Positions 8,567 through 19,277 of a DNA stretch of 64,000 bases are shown here, piece after piece (positions within the stretch are counted from its first letter, which is position 1; the number at the start of each line of letters is the position of its first letter). The position numbers were made by a program, and so were the translations under genes. The stretch is from an uncultured Bacteroidales bacterium (GTDB lineage Bacteria; Bacteroidota; Bacteroidia; Bacteroidales; UBA932), in contig CALVDE010000013.1 of NCBI GenBank assembly GCA_944326265.1, positions 62,001 to 126,000 on the forward strand, in the 5' to 3' direction. The notes under the pieces were generated by a model. It saw only the letters and a program-made list of their open reading frames with translations. It was not told where the DNA came from and searched no databases.

Positions 8567-9358
8567 TTAAAGTCGGAAAATGCCGTAGAGGGCGGAGCCG
8601 CTGCCGCTCATGGAGGCGTAGACCGCGCCCTCGTCGTAGATGGACTGCTTGATGCGGGCCAGTTCGGGGTATCTGGCGAAGACGGGACGCTCGAAGTCAT
8701 TGACGATATGGTCCTTCCACTCTTCAACGGGAAGGGTGTCGAGGAGGGTTGAGAGTCCTCGGCCGGTGGGGTCGGGGGTGAGCGAAGCGTAGGCTTCTGC
8801 GGTGGAGACGTGGATGTCGGGGGCAATGACCTTGATGCGGTATTGTTCCTGAAGCTGCGTGACGGCTGTGGAGGTGCAGGGGGTGAGAACCTCCCCTCGG
8901 CCGCTGCCGTACATGGGCCGGCTGTAGATGAAGAATGGGCAGTCGCTGCCGAGGCGGGCGGCGTATTCCGCGAGACGTCCGTCGCTAAGGCCGAGCCCGA
9001 AGAGTTCATTGAGTCCTCTCAGGGTCCAGGCTGCGTCGGATGAGCCTCCGCCCATGCCGGCGCCGACGGGAATGTTCTTGCAGAGGCAGATGCCTGCCGG
9101 AGGCAGATCGAACTCCCACTGCAGCAGGCGGTAAGCCTTGACGCACAACTCTTTCTCGATGTCTCCGCCCGGCAGCTCGAAAGGAGTCCCATAATAATTC
9201 ATCGAGACGGAGTCCGCCTCGATGATTTCCAGGATATCCTCCCGCCAGTTGTCCACCGGGAAGAAAAGTGTCTCTATGTCATGGTAGCCGTCGCTTCTGC
9301 GGGCGGTGACCCTCAGGCCGATGTTGATCTTCGGTCTGGGGTAGAGAACGATATTCAT
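8567..9358 (-). CDS. ispE: 4-diphosphocytidyl-2-C-methyl-D-erythritol kinase
   Basis: The 263-residue GHMP kinase has the N-terminal PRPKINIGLRVTARRSDGYH substrate motif (Lys near 10) and the ATP-binding loop PVGAGMGGGSSDAA near 95-108, then SDCPFF and the C-terminal SGSGSALYGIF glycine motif. It phosphorylates CDP-methylerythritol in the non-mevalonate isoprenoid pathway. It lies 4 nt downstream of nrdJ, so they are probably cotranscribed. Length and motifs are normal. Confidence 0.95.
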   Translation of the reverse strand: MNIVLYPRPKINIGLRVTARRSDGYHDIETLFFPVDNWREDILEIIEADSVSMNYYGTPFELPGGDIEKELCVKAYRLLQWEFDLPPAGICLCKNIPVGAGMGGGSSDAAWTLRGLNELFGLGLSDGRLAEYAARLGSDCPFFIYSRPMYGSGRGEVLTPCTSTAVTQLQEQYRIKVIAPDIHVSTAEAYASLTPDPTGRGLSTLLDTLPVEEWKDHIVNDFERPVFARYPELARIKQSIYDEGAVYASMSGSGSALYGIFRL

Positions 9359-9362
9359 GGCA

Positions 9363-11873
9363 TCAACCGCATTTGCCGTGGCCGCAGTCCTGGCAGATCA
9401 GGCATCCCTCCTGGTAGATGAGATTGGTCGAGCCGCATTTCTCGCATTTCTGACCTGTCTCGTCTTTTGTACCGTCAGGTATGTACTGCTTCAGGGCACG
9501 CTCCACACCGTTTTTCCAGGTGTTGATGTTCTCGTCATCGAGGTTGAGGCCCTTGACCAGGTTGAGGATGTCCACGATGGGCATACCGTTGCGGATGACA
9601 CCTGAGATTAGCTTGGCGTAGTTCCAGAACTCCTGGCAGAACATGTGGGAGATACCTCCGAGTACACCGGGATAGCCGTAGCGGTCTGTGTAGTGGAAGT
9701 CGTAGCGGCTGGTGCCGTCCTCGAATTTTTCCTTGACGATGCGGCCTGTGGTGATGGCGGCGGGCAGATTGCGGGAATCGTCCACCATACCGGTGAAGAT
9801 CTCGTAGGGCTGGCCGTTCTGCTTGCCGACGAAAGCGATCCACTGCTCGTTGCCGTTCTTGAAGCGGATCACGTCGGCCTCGAGGGACTTGGGTCTCTTC
9901 TTGGGCTTGATGACTCCGGCTCCGTCCTTGGCCGATACGAGCACTCCGGTGCGGGAACCGTCGCGGTAGACGGTTACGCCCTTGCAGCCGGACTCCCAGG
10001 CGGTGCGGTATACCTCGGCGACCATGTCCTCCTTGATGTCATGGGGGAGGTTGACGGTCACGCTTATCGAATGGTCCACCCATTTCTGCATACGGCCCTG
10101 CATCTTTACTTTGGCGACCCAGTCTATGTCGTTGGAAGTGGCCTTGTTGTAGGGCGATTTCCTGACGAGGGCCTGAATCTCCTCCTCGCTCATCTGCTTT
10201 ACCTTCTCGACATCGTAGCCGTTGACAGCGCACCAGGTGAGGAAGTGATGGTGGAAGACGTAGTACTCCTCGAAGCAGTCTCCGTTCTCGTCCTTGAAGG
10301 CGACTACTGCGTTGAGGTCGTTGGGGTTGACCTTGCGGCGTCTCTTGTAGAAGGGCAGGAAGACAGGTTCGATGCCGGAGGTGGTCTGGGTCATGAGGGA
10401 GGTCGTACCGGTCGGGGCAATCGTGAGCATGGATATGTTGCGGCGGCCGTAGCGGACCATATTGTCGTATAGCTCCTCGTCCTCCTTGCGGATGCGGGCG
10501 ATCATCGGGTTGTTTTCCTCGCGCTTGGCATCGAAGATGGGGAAGGCACCTCTCTCCTTGGCCATGTTGACCGAGGAGGCGTAGGCTGCGAGGGCCAGAG
10601 CTTTCTGCACCTTGACTGCGAAGTCGATAGAGGCATCCGATCCGTAGGTCAGGCCGAGGGCTGCGAGCATGTCGCCCTCTCCGGTGATTCCGAGGCCGGT
10701 ACGGCGTCCTCCGAGAGACTTCTCGCGTATCTTGATCCAAAGCTCGTATTCTGTGCGCTTGACATCCTCGTCCTCGGGGTCGCTCTTGATCTTGTCCAGG
10801 ATGGCTTCTATCTTCTCCATCTCGAGGTCGATAAGGTCGTCCATAAGCCTCATTGCCTTGGTTACGTGCTGCTTGAAGAGGTCAAAGTCGAACTCTGCCT
10901 GAGGTGTGAAAGGATTGTTGACGTAGGAATAGAGGTTTACGGCAATCAGTCTGCAGGAATCATACGGGCAGAGGGGAATCTCTCCGCAGGGGTTGGTGCT
11001 GATGGTCTTGTAGCCCAGGTCCGCGTAGCAGTCGGGAATGGACTCGCGGATGACGGTGTCCCAGAAGAGGACTCCGGGCTCGGCGGACTGCCAGGCGTTG
11101 TGGATGATCTTCTTCCACAGGGCGGATGCATCGATCTCCTTGGTTACTTTCGGGTGGTCGGAGTCGATGGGGTATTTCTGGACGTAGGGCTTGCCGCTCA
11201 GGGCGCAGCGCATGAACTCGTCGTCAATCCTTACTGAGACGTTGGCTCCGGTCACCTTGCCTTTCTCGAGCTTGGCGTCGATGAAGTTCTCTGCGTCGGG
11301 ATGTTTTATGGAGATGGTCAGCATCAGGGCTCCGCGCCGTCCGTCCTGAGCCACCTCGCGGGTGGAGTTGGAGTAGCGTTCCATAAAGGGCACCACACCG
11401 GTGGAGGTGAGGGCACTGTTGAGCACCGGGCTGCCGGTGGGACGGATATGGGAGAGGTCGTGGCCTACTCCGCCGCGGCGTTTCATCAGCTGCACCTGCT
11501 CCTCGTCTATCTTCATGATGCCGCCGTAGGAGTCGGCCTCATGCTTGTTGCCGATGACGAAGCAGTTGGAGAGGGAGGCAATCTGGTAATTGTTGCCGAT
11601 GCCGGCCATCGGGCCTCCCTGAGGGATGATGTATTTGAAATCCTTGAGCAGCCCGTGAATCTCCTCGGCCGTCATGGGGTTGGGATACTGCTGCTCGATC
11701 CTGGCGAACTCGTTTGCCAGGCGCCAGTGCATCTGGTCGGGGGAGGTCTCGTACAGGTTGCCGAAGGAATCCTTCATGGCGTACTTGTTGATCCAGACCG
11801 AGGCCGCCAGCTCATCGCCGTGGAAATATTCCCTGCTTTCCCGCAGTGCTTCGTCGTAAGTCTTCTTATCCAT
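9363..11873 (-). CDS. nrdJ: adenosylcobalamin-dependent ribonucleotide reductase (class II)
   Basis: The 836-residue protein reduces ribonucleotides to deoxyribonucleotides using adenosylcobalamin. The catalytic NPCGE motif lies at about 295-299 (Cys297 as the thiyl radical site); an early SNC near 104 provides one of the redox cysteines; PTGTTSLMTQTTSGIEP near 490-510 is the phosphate-binding loop region. The C-terminus has a zinc-ribbon-like cluster (CEKCGS, CLICQDC, then GKCG) with the terminal cysteines used for re-reduction. No cobalamin riboswitch fits in the 97-bp gap upstream, which holds the suf terminator. ispE follows by 4 nt. Confidence 0.95.
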   Translation of the reverse strand: MDKKTYDEALRESREYFHGDELAASVWINKYAMKDSFGNLYETSPDQMHWRLANEFARIEQQYPNPMTAEEIHGLLKDFKYIIPQGGPMAGIGNNYQIASLSNCFVIGNKHEADSYGGIMKIDEEQVQLMKRRGGVGHDLSHIRPTGSPVLNSALTSTGVVPFMERYSNSTREVAQDGRRGALMLTISIKHPDAENFIDAKLEKGKVTGANVSVRIDDEFMRCALSGKPYVQKYPIDSDHPKVTKEIDASALWKKIIHNAWQSAEPGVLFWDTVIRESIPDCYADLGYKTISTNPCGEIPLCPYDSCRLIAVNLYSYVNNPFTPQAEFDFDLFKQHVTKAMRLMDDLIDLEMEKIEAILDKIKSDPEDEDVKRTEYELWIKIREKSLGGRRTGLGITGEGDMLAALGLTYGSDASIDFAVKVQKALALAAYASSVNMAKERGAFPIFDAKREENNPMIARIRKEDEELYDNMVRYGRRNISMLTIAPTGTTSLMTQTTSGIEPVFLPFYKRRRKVNPNDLNAVVAFKDENGDCFEEYYVFHHHFLTWCAVNGYDVEKVKQMSEEEIQALVRKSPYNKATSNDIDWVAKVKMQGRMQKWVDHSISVTVNLPHDIKEDMVAEVYRTAWESGCKGVTVYRDGSRTGVLVSAKDGAGVIKPKKRPKSLEADVIRFKNGNEQWIAFVGKQNGQPYEIFTGMVDDSRNLPAAITTGRIVKEKFEDGTSRYDFHYTDRYGYPGVLGGISHMFCQEFWNYAKLISGVIRNGMPIVDILNLVKGLNLDDENINTWKNGVERALKQYIPDGTKDETGQKCEKCGSTNLIYQEGCLICQDCGHGKCG

Positions 11874-11923
11874 GCTGTTATGTATTTATTGTCTATCGAA
11901 AATGGTCTGCAAGTTAGAACTAA

Positions 11924-11948
11924 AAACAGCACTGGTGAAGTGCTGTTT
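11924..11948 (-). terminator. intrinsic terminator of the sufBCD operon
   Basis: A perfect 10-bp stem (AAACAGCACT/AGTGCTGTTT, 5-base loop) is followed on the minus strand by a run of five T that begins in the stem. It lies 22 nt after the sufD stop and before nrdJ. Confidence 0.8.
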
Positions 11949-11970
11949 GCTAAAGTTATCAACTGAGTTT

Positions 11971-12978
11971 TTAACAACAGTTGCGGCAGCAGCTCTTGCA
12001 GTCTGTGAATTCGCCTCTTAGCCTCCTTTCGGTCAGGGAGGCCATCCGCTCTTTCAGCTCCGGGGAGCTGATCTTGTCCAGGACGGCGTAGGCAAATGCC
12101 AGCTGCTGAAGGACCCGGGCTTCTTTCAAGGGTATTCCGCGTGAGCGCATGTAGAAGAGCTCGTCCTCGTTGAGGCGGCCGTTTGTGGCTCCGTGCGAGC
12201 ATTTTACGTCATCGGCATAAATTTCCAGCTGGGGCTGGGCGAATGCGCGGGCATCGCGGCTGAGCAGGAGGTTGTGGCATTCCTGGTAGGCCTCGGTCTT
12301 CTGTGCGTCGGGGAAGACGTGTATCAGGCCGGAGAAATATGCGGAGGCACTGTCGTCGAGGATGCCCTTGAACAGTTCCCGGCTGTGGCACTCCGGGACG
12401 CGGTGCAGGACCCTGAGGGTGTTGGTAACCTTCTGGGTGCCGTCCACCAGGTAGAGGCCGCTGATGTCGCAGGAGGCATGGGGCGCGTCGAGACTGACGG
12501 TGATGTCATTGTCGATCACTCCGCCGTGGATGGTGAGTATGACGGCCCTGAGGGATGCGCCCTCGCCTATGTGGATGTCGAACCGGGTGTTGTGCGTGGC
12601 CCGTTTGTGCTCGTTCTGCATGATGACGATGTCGGCCGAGGCTCCTGCTTCCAGGGTGATGCCCACATTTCCTTCAGTGTGGAAGGGGTTCTCGGCGAAG
12701 GTGTGGGAGCAGAGGATGATACGGGCGCTGCTGCCCTTCTCGAAGTGGAAGGACTCCCGGGTGCAGATGTCCTCCGGATGCTTTTCCGTGCGGATGCTGA
12801 TTACCTGAAGGGCCTCATCATATATTTTTCCTCTCTCGAAGCGGATGTCCAGCGGACGGCCCGTGCCCTGTACCCCGCCGTCGATCATGAAGACCTGGCG
12901 GCTGCCGGGAAGGGGAACCTTGCAGCGGAATCCTCCCTCGATATTGTGCCCGGGGGCGTAGATGTAGTTCTCTGTCAT
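11971..12978 (-). CDS. sufD: Fe-S cluster assembly protein SufD
   Basis: The 335-residue product has the SufB/SufD beta-helix and C-terminal block: FKGILDDSASAYFSGLIHV, then ECHNLLLS, CSHGATNGRLNEDELFYMRSRG. SufD partners SufB and SufC in the scaffold that builds Fe-S clusters. It is shorter than typical SufD (over 400 residues), mainly because the N-terminal helical region is reduced. The C-terminus ends in a cysteine-rich tail (CKSCCRNCC). It is the last gene of sufBCD, 15 nt after sufC, followed by a terminator. Confidence 0.92.
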   Translation of the reverse strand: MTENYIYAPGHNIEGGFRCKVPLPGSRQVFMIDGGVQGTGRPLDIRFERGKIYDEALQVISIRTEKHPEDICTRESFHFEKGSSARIILCSHTFAENPFHTEGNVGITLEAGASADIVIMQNEHKRATHNTRFDIHIGEGASLRAVILTIHGGVIDNDITVSLDAPHASCDISGLYLVDGTQKVTNTLRVLHRVPECHSRELFKGILDDSASAYFSGLIHVFPDAQKTEAYQECHNLLLSRDARAFAQPQLEIYADDVKCSHGATNGRLNEDELFYMRSRGIPLKEARVLQQLAFAYAVLDKISSPELKERMASLTERRLRGEFTDCKSCCRNCC

Positions 12979-12993
12979 TGTCCTGTCTTCACG

Positions 12994-13755
<762 letters not shown>

Positions 13756-13774
13756 GATGCTTTGTTTTCTATGT

Positions 13775-15211
<1,437 letters not shown>

Positions 15212-15263
15212 ATAGTCTTTGCTTTCTGCAAAAGTCAGACCGCAAAGATGATGATTTTTTCGC

Positions 15264-15271
15264 TATGTTTG
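15264..15271 (+). promoter_or_regulatory. -7 promoter element for the 15298-15819 gene
   Basis: TATGTTTG is a perfect TAnnTTTG match 26 nt upstream of the ATG at 15298. Confidence 0.5.
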
Positions 15272-15297
15272 CAGTGTTAACATTAAAATGTCGATAT

Positions 15298-15819
15298 ATG
15301 AAGAAAGTTATTGCTGCCTTATCCGTCCTGATTACGGCATCTCTCATGGCAGCAGCCCAGTATCTACCGCAAGAAGCAACCCTGTATTACAAGGCCGGCA
15401 ACGTCTACACCACCGATGGCGACATCAAGCTGACCAAAGCCAACGCCCTGAACTATTTTTCGTCCCTGGACGACTACGAAAACTATTGGTTTAAAGGCAA
15501 GAGACTCTTCACTGCCGGCATTGTGGTCAGTTCTGTCGGAGCAGGTCTGGCTTTGGGAGGCTATCTTTTCGATGTCATCAACACTTCATTTTTCTGGGAA
15601 AATGACCCGGAGACTCCTCAGATGTATGTCCCCATTCTGTCGTTTGCCGGATGGATTTTCGGAGGAGCAATGTTAGTGGCAAGCGTACCTTTATATTGGG
15701 TCGGTACGGTAAAGCTGAAGAAGGCTGCGGCAGCAGGAGGCCCTGAAGGCCTGGCATTTGAGCCGGAGCTGTCCTTCGTCTCCAAGTCCGGCGGTATCGG
15801 TCTTGCTGTCAACTTCTGA
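15298..15819 (+). CDS. hypothetical exported membrane protein
   Basis: The 173-residue product starts with a signal peptide (MKKVIAALSVLITASLMAAA; an upstream in-frame ATG at 15265 falls inside the promoter and is rejected). Two further hydrophobic segments (about 78-98 and 112-138) flank a loop rich in aromatic and acidic residues. The N-terminal QEATLYYKAGNVYTTDG segment recalls small Bacteroidetes envelope proteins, but I recognise no family. It is on the plus strand, 60 bp before the ThiL-like gene, so the two could share a transcript. Confidence 0.6.
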   Translation: MKKVIAALSVLITASLMAAAQYLPQEATLYYKAGNVYTTDGDIKLTKANALNYFSSLDDYENYWFKGKRLFTAGIVVSSVGAGLALGGYLFDVINTSFFWENDPETPQMYVPILSFAGWIFGGAMLVASVPLYWVGTVKLKKAAAAGGPEGLAFEPELSFVSKSGGIGLAVNF

Positions 15820-15879
15820 TCCGGTCAGGACCCTGCAGCCAAATTTTTGCTAACTTAGCGGACTGACAAATTCTTGAAA

Positions 15880-16884
15880 ATGGCAACGGAAATATCATCA
15901 ATAGGCAAGGAAGCCCTTCTGTCGCGGCTTTTTGAAGGCAGCGGCTGGATAAATGAGCGTGGCTGCGCGTTCTCCGGGGACGGGGACTTCAGCACGGTTC
16001 ACAAGGTATTCATGGAAAAGGTGGATTTCGACCTGACGTACAATCCTCTGCGGCATCTCGGGCACAAGCTCGCCCTGAACGTCATCGGAGAGCTGTACGC
16101 CCGTTTCAGCTCTCCAGTGGGACTGGACGTTACGGTGGCCCTGTCCAACCGTTTCTCGGTCGAGGACGTGCAGGATCTCTGGGAGGGTATCTCCGCCGCC
16201 GCCAAGGAACACGGCGCGGGGCATCTGGGCCTCGACCTTATCCCTTCTGCGGCCGGAATGGTGGTGAGCATCGCGGCCTGGGGCTCTGCCGGAAAGGAAG
16301 TGGCGGAGAAAAGGAAGAAGGCTCAGTCGAAGGACCTTCTGGTGCTCAGCGGTGACCTGGGTGCGGCCTACATGGGACTGCACGTGCTGGAAAGGGAGAA
16401 AGCCGCATTCGAGGGCACTCCCGCCGGGATGGCGCCCAAGCAGCCGGATCTGACGCAGTACAAATACATCGTGGGCGAATACCTCAGCCCCTACCTGAAG
16501 CCCGCCGTGCCGAGGCGCTTCGCCGAGGCGGGGATTGTCCCCTGCGGAGGGTATTTCGTCAGCCGCGGACTGGGTGACGCCGCCAAGCGCATTGCCGCCG
16601 ATACGGGCCTTGGAGTCAAGATTTACATCGGCAGGATTCCCATTGCCTCGAAGACCTTCGAGATGGCGCAGGAGCTGAACCTCGACCCCGTCACTGCCGC
16701 TGTCAACGGCGGAGACGACTACCGACTCCTGTACATTGTCCCCCTGGAGTTCCACGAGACGCTCCGCCATGACTTCCAGGACTGGGACATCATCGGCCAC
16801 CTCGCCCGTCCCGAAGTCGGAGAGGTCCTCGTCACCCCCGAAGGGGCGGAGATAGGCATCCATGCCCAGGGCTACGAACAATAA
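15880..16884 (+). CDS. ThiL-like protein (thiamine-monophosphate kinase homologue) lacking key motifs
   Basis: The 334-residue protein aligns end to end with Bacteroidales ThiL: TEISSIG at the start, VDFDLTYNPLRHLGHK (about 48-63), VALSNRF, SGDLGAAYMGL (157-167), NGGDDYRLL (276-284) and the C-terminal IIGHL. But the magnesium/ATP motifs are altered: the GDDAA region reads GDGDFS, the next Asp (TTD) is replaced, GGDT reads GLDL (117-120), and DISDGL reads SRGLGD (229-234). The fold is kept while several catalytic Asp are gone, so normal TMP kinase activity is doubtful. Start ATG at 15880; the GH29 gene follows by 15 nt. Confidence 0.8.
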   Translation: MATEISSIGKEALLSRLFEGSGWINERGCAFSGDGDFSTVHKVFMEKVDFDLTYNPLRHLGHKLALNVIGELYARFSSPVGLDVTVALSNRFSVEDVQDLWEGISAAAKEHGAGHLGLDLIPSAAGMVVSIAAWGSAGKEVAEKRKKAQSKDLLVLSGDLGAAYMGLHVLEREKAAFEGTPAGMAPKQPDLTQYKYIVGEYLSPYLKPAVPRRFAEAGIVPCGGYFVSRGLGDAAKRIAADTGLGVKIYIGRIPIASKTFEMAQELNLDPVTAAVNGGDDYRLLYIVPLEFHETLRHDFQDWDIIGHLARPEVGEVLVTPEGAEIGIHAQGYEQ

Positions 16885-16899
16885 TTTTACTGAAATACA

Positions 16900-18246
16900 A
16901 TGAAAAAGCATCTACTGTCCATTGCGGCCCTGTCCCTGCTGGCAGCCGCCGCCTCTCCTGCCACGGCGCAGGAGGATTATCAGCCCTCGCCTGAGATCGT
17001 TCAGTCGCAGGAGCAGTTCCGCGGGAACCGTTTCGGAATTTTCATTCACTGGGGCATTTACTCCATGTACGGCCAGGGCGAGTGGGCCCTGAACTACAAC
17101 GGGCTGACCCACGAGGAGTACAGCAAGATGGCCGGGGGTTTCTATCCCGCCGATTTCGATGCAGCCGAATGGGTGAGTGCCATCAAAGCCTCAGGAGCGA
17201 GGTACATCTGCATCACTACCCGTCACCACGACGGATTCTCGATGTTCGACAGCAAATGCACGGACTACGACATCATGGACGCCACTCCGTTCAAGCGCGA
17301 CATCATCGCCGAGCTGGCGGCCGAGTGCGAGCGTCAGGACATGCCCCTGCATTTCTACTACTCGCTGATAGACTGGGGCCGCACCGATGCGCCGCGCGGA
17401 CGTACCGGGCAGGAGACCGGACGGCCCGAGGCCACCGACCCGGACACGTATTTTGACTTCATGAAGTGCCAGCTGACCGAGCTGCTGACCCGTTACGGCA
17501 AGGTGGGCTGCATCTGGTTCGACGGCAACTGGGACCATGAGGAGTGGGAGCAGCCCCTTGACTACCGTTACTACGAGCTCTATCCGCTGATTCATGAGCT
17601 CCAGCCCGGGTGCCTGATCGGCAACAACCATCATATCACTCCCTATCCCGGCGAGGACATCCAGATATTCGAGCGCGACATCCCGGGGGAGAATACAGCC
17701 GGATGGCACAGCGGCGGAGTCAGCACGATCCTTCCTTTGGAGACCTGCCAGACCATGAACGGCTCCTGGGGCTACCGTATGCGCGACCAGGACTACAAGA
17801 GCGTGGATGAGCTGATACGTTACCTTGTCTCCACCGCCGGCCGTGATGCCAACTTGCTGCTCAACGTGGGACCTCAGCCTGACGGCAATATCCCTGCAGC
17901 GGCTCTGGAACGTCTGGCGGCGATGGGCGAGTGGCTTGCGGTCAACGGCGAGACCATCTACGGCACCCGCAGCACCATGGTGAAACCTCAGCCCTGGGGC
18001 GTGACCACCCACAAGGACAATAAGATGTGGCTGCATATATTCCCTGAGGATGCATTCAAGAATGTACCTGACGGACAGATCTACGTGCCCTACAAGGCGG
18101 GCCGCAAAGTAGCCTCCGTCACCCCGTTCGGCTCCTCTGATGTGAAGTTGGCCTTCAAGCAGTACAAGGAAGGTATCTTCGTCACCCTCCCTTCCGACAT
18201 GCCCTCCGATACCCCCGACTATATCGTCGAAGTCACCTTCAGATAA
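16900..18246 (+). CDS. secreted GH29 alpha-L-fucosidase
   Basis: The 448-residue enzyme has a Sec signal peptide (residues 1-23, ending ATAQ) and the GH29 (beta/alpha)8 domain: FGIFIHWGIYSMYG near 45-58, TRHHDGFSMFDS near 107-118, and the nucleophile Asp208 in IWFDGNWD. NLLLNVGPQPDG closes the barrel. It releases alpha-L-fucose from host or dietary glycans, acting in the periplasm. It lies 15 nt after the ThiL-like gene, probably cotranscribed. A long hairpin follows the stop. No SusC/SusD pair is adjacent. Confidence 0.93.
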   Translation: MKKHLLSIAALSLLAAAASPATAQEDYQPSPEIVQSQEQFRGNRFGIFIHWGIYSMYGQGEWALNYNGLTHEEYSKMAGGFYPADFDAAEWVSAIKASGARYICITTRHHDGFSMFDSKCTDYDIMDATPFKRDIIAELAAECERQDMPLHFYYSLIDWGRTDAPRGRTGQETGRPEATDPDTYFDFMKCQLTELLTRYGKVGCIWFDGNWDHEEWEQPLDYRYYELYPLIHELQPGCLIGNNHHITPYPGEDIQIFERDIPGENTAGWHSGGVSTILPLETCQTMNGSWGYRMRDQDYKSVDELIRYLVSTAGRDANLLLNVGPQPDGNIPAAALERLAAMGEWLAVNGETIYGTRSTMVKPQPWGVTTHKDNKMWLHIFPEDAFKNVPDGQIYVPYKAGRKVASVTPFGSSDVKLAFKQYKEGIFVTLPSDMPSDTPDYIVEVTFR

Positions 18247-18254
18247 CGATGAAT

Positions 18255-18302
18255 TTTTACAGAAACGGTAAAACCTCCGCAGTTTTTACCAGTTCTGTAA
18301 AA
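18255..18302 (+). terminator. two-part hairpin after the fucosidase gene
   Basis: TTTTACAG (18255-18262) pairs with CTGTAAAA (18295-18302), and inside it GGTAAAA (18267-18273) pairs with TTTTACC (18284-18290). The structure begins 8 nt after the GH29 stop, so it may act as a terminator or 3' stabiliser. No strong T-run follows. Confidence 0.5.
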
Positions 18303-18326
18303 TAATGATACTCAGCAATAAAAATA

Positions 18327-18358
18327 TTGTAGGGTCTGTCGAATTTTCCATATATTTG
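18327..18358 (+). promoter_or_regulatory. promoter of the Rpn-type nuclease gene
   Basis: TTG (18327-18329), 21 nt spacer, then TATATTTG (18351-18358), a perfect -7 box 28 nt before the ATG at 18387. Confidence 0.6.
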
Positions 18359-18386
18359 CTTCCGTAAACCAATAAATTTTCTAAAG

Positions 18387-19253
18387 ATGAGTAAGTATTT
18401 GGATCCAAAGGCCGACCTTACATTCAAGAAAGTGTTCGGTGAGCACCGGGACCTGGTTGTCAGTTTCCTGAATGCTCTGTTGCCCTTCGATTCACCGGAG
18501 GAGGAGATTAAGGAAGTATTGGAATATCTGGACCCTGAGCTGATGCCCCGGAACCCGCTGAAAAAGTACGGCGTAGTGGATTTGCGGTGCAGGGACGCAA
18601 GGGGTCGGCAGTTCGTGGTGGAGATGCAGATGATGTGGACCTCGGCGTTCAAGCAGCGGGTGCTGTTCAATGCTTCCAAGGCGTATGTGAGCCAGCTGGA
18701 AACGGGCGGGGAGTATGAACTTCTCCAGCCGGTGTACTCGCTGAATATAGTGAACGATGTCTACTGCGACAGTAAGAGCTACTACCATGACTACCGCATA
18801 GTGGCGATAGAGGAGACCGATGAGGTCATAGACGGACTGAGGTTCATCTTCATAGAGCTGCCTAAGTTCAATCCTCAGACTTACAGCGATAAGAAGATGC
18901 AGGTACTGTGGCTGCGCTTCCTGACCGAAATCAATGCCAAGACGCGCGAGGCTCCTAAAGAACTGATGGCTGTTCCGGTGATACGCAAGGCCGTGAAGCA
19001 ACTGGAGGAGGGTGCTTTCACAGACCAGCAGCTGCTTCTCTATGACAGGTTCTGGGATATGGTCAGCACCTCAAGGACATTGATCAACGGTGCCGTCAGG
19101 GATGCCAGGCGGAAAGCTCTGCAGGAAGGAATTGCTCAGGGTGCGGAGCAGGAGCGTGCCAGGATAGCCTGCAGCATGAAGCAGAAAGGTATGCCGGTAG
19201 AGTCTGTATCAGAACTTACCGGCCTTACTGTCGGAGAGGTGTCGGCGTTGTGA
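18387..19253 (+). CDS. Rpn-family PD-(D/E)XK nuclease (transposase-like)
   Basis: The 288-residue product begins YLDPKADLTFKKVFGE, the standard opening of the Rpn/PD-(D/E)XK transposase-like family. The nuclease core is seen as VVDLRCRDARGRQFVVEMQ (about 65-83: Asp...Glu-x-Gln). The C-terminus is a repeat-rich helical tail (EGIAQGAEQERARIA, then a short helix-turn-helix-like segment). Rpn proteins cut DNA and promote recombination; the family is often mislabelled as transposase but does not form an insertion sequence by itself. No inverted repeats flank it. It is monocistronic. Confidence 0.85.
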   Translation: MSKYLDPKADLTFKKVFGEHRDLVVSFLNALLPFDSPEEEIKEVLEYLDPELMPRNPLKKYGVVDLRCRDARGRQFVVEMQMMWTSAFKQRVLFNASKAYVSQLETGGEYELLQPVYSLNIVNDVYCDSKSYYHDYRIVAIEETDEVIDGLRFIFIELPKFNPQTYSDKKMQVLWLRFLTEINAKTREAPKELMAVPVIRKAVKQLEEGAFTDQQLLLYDRFWDMVSTSRTLINGAVRDARRKALQEGIAQGAEQERARIACSMKQKGMPVESVSELTGLTVGEVSAL

Positions 19254-19277
19254 TATGATTAAGCGGCTGCGCCCGTG

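Noticed and set aside
11874-11970. Cobalamin riboswitch upstream of nrdJ
   Set aside because: The gap is too short, 25 bp of it is the suf terminator, and no B12-box was seen.
15820-15879. TPP riboswitch upstream of the ThiL-like gene
   Set aside because: Only 60 bp, without the CTGAGA-type element.
18387-19253. Insertion sequence, because the family is often called transposase
   Set aside because: No terminal inverted repeats or target duplications flank it, and Rpn proteins are stand-alone nucleases.
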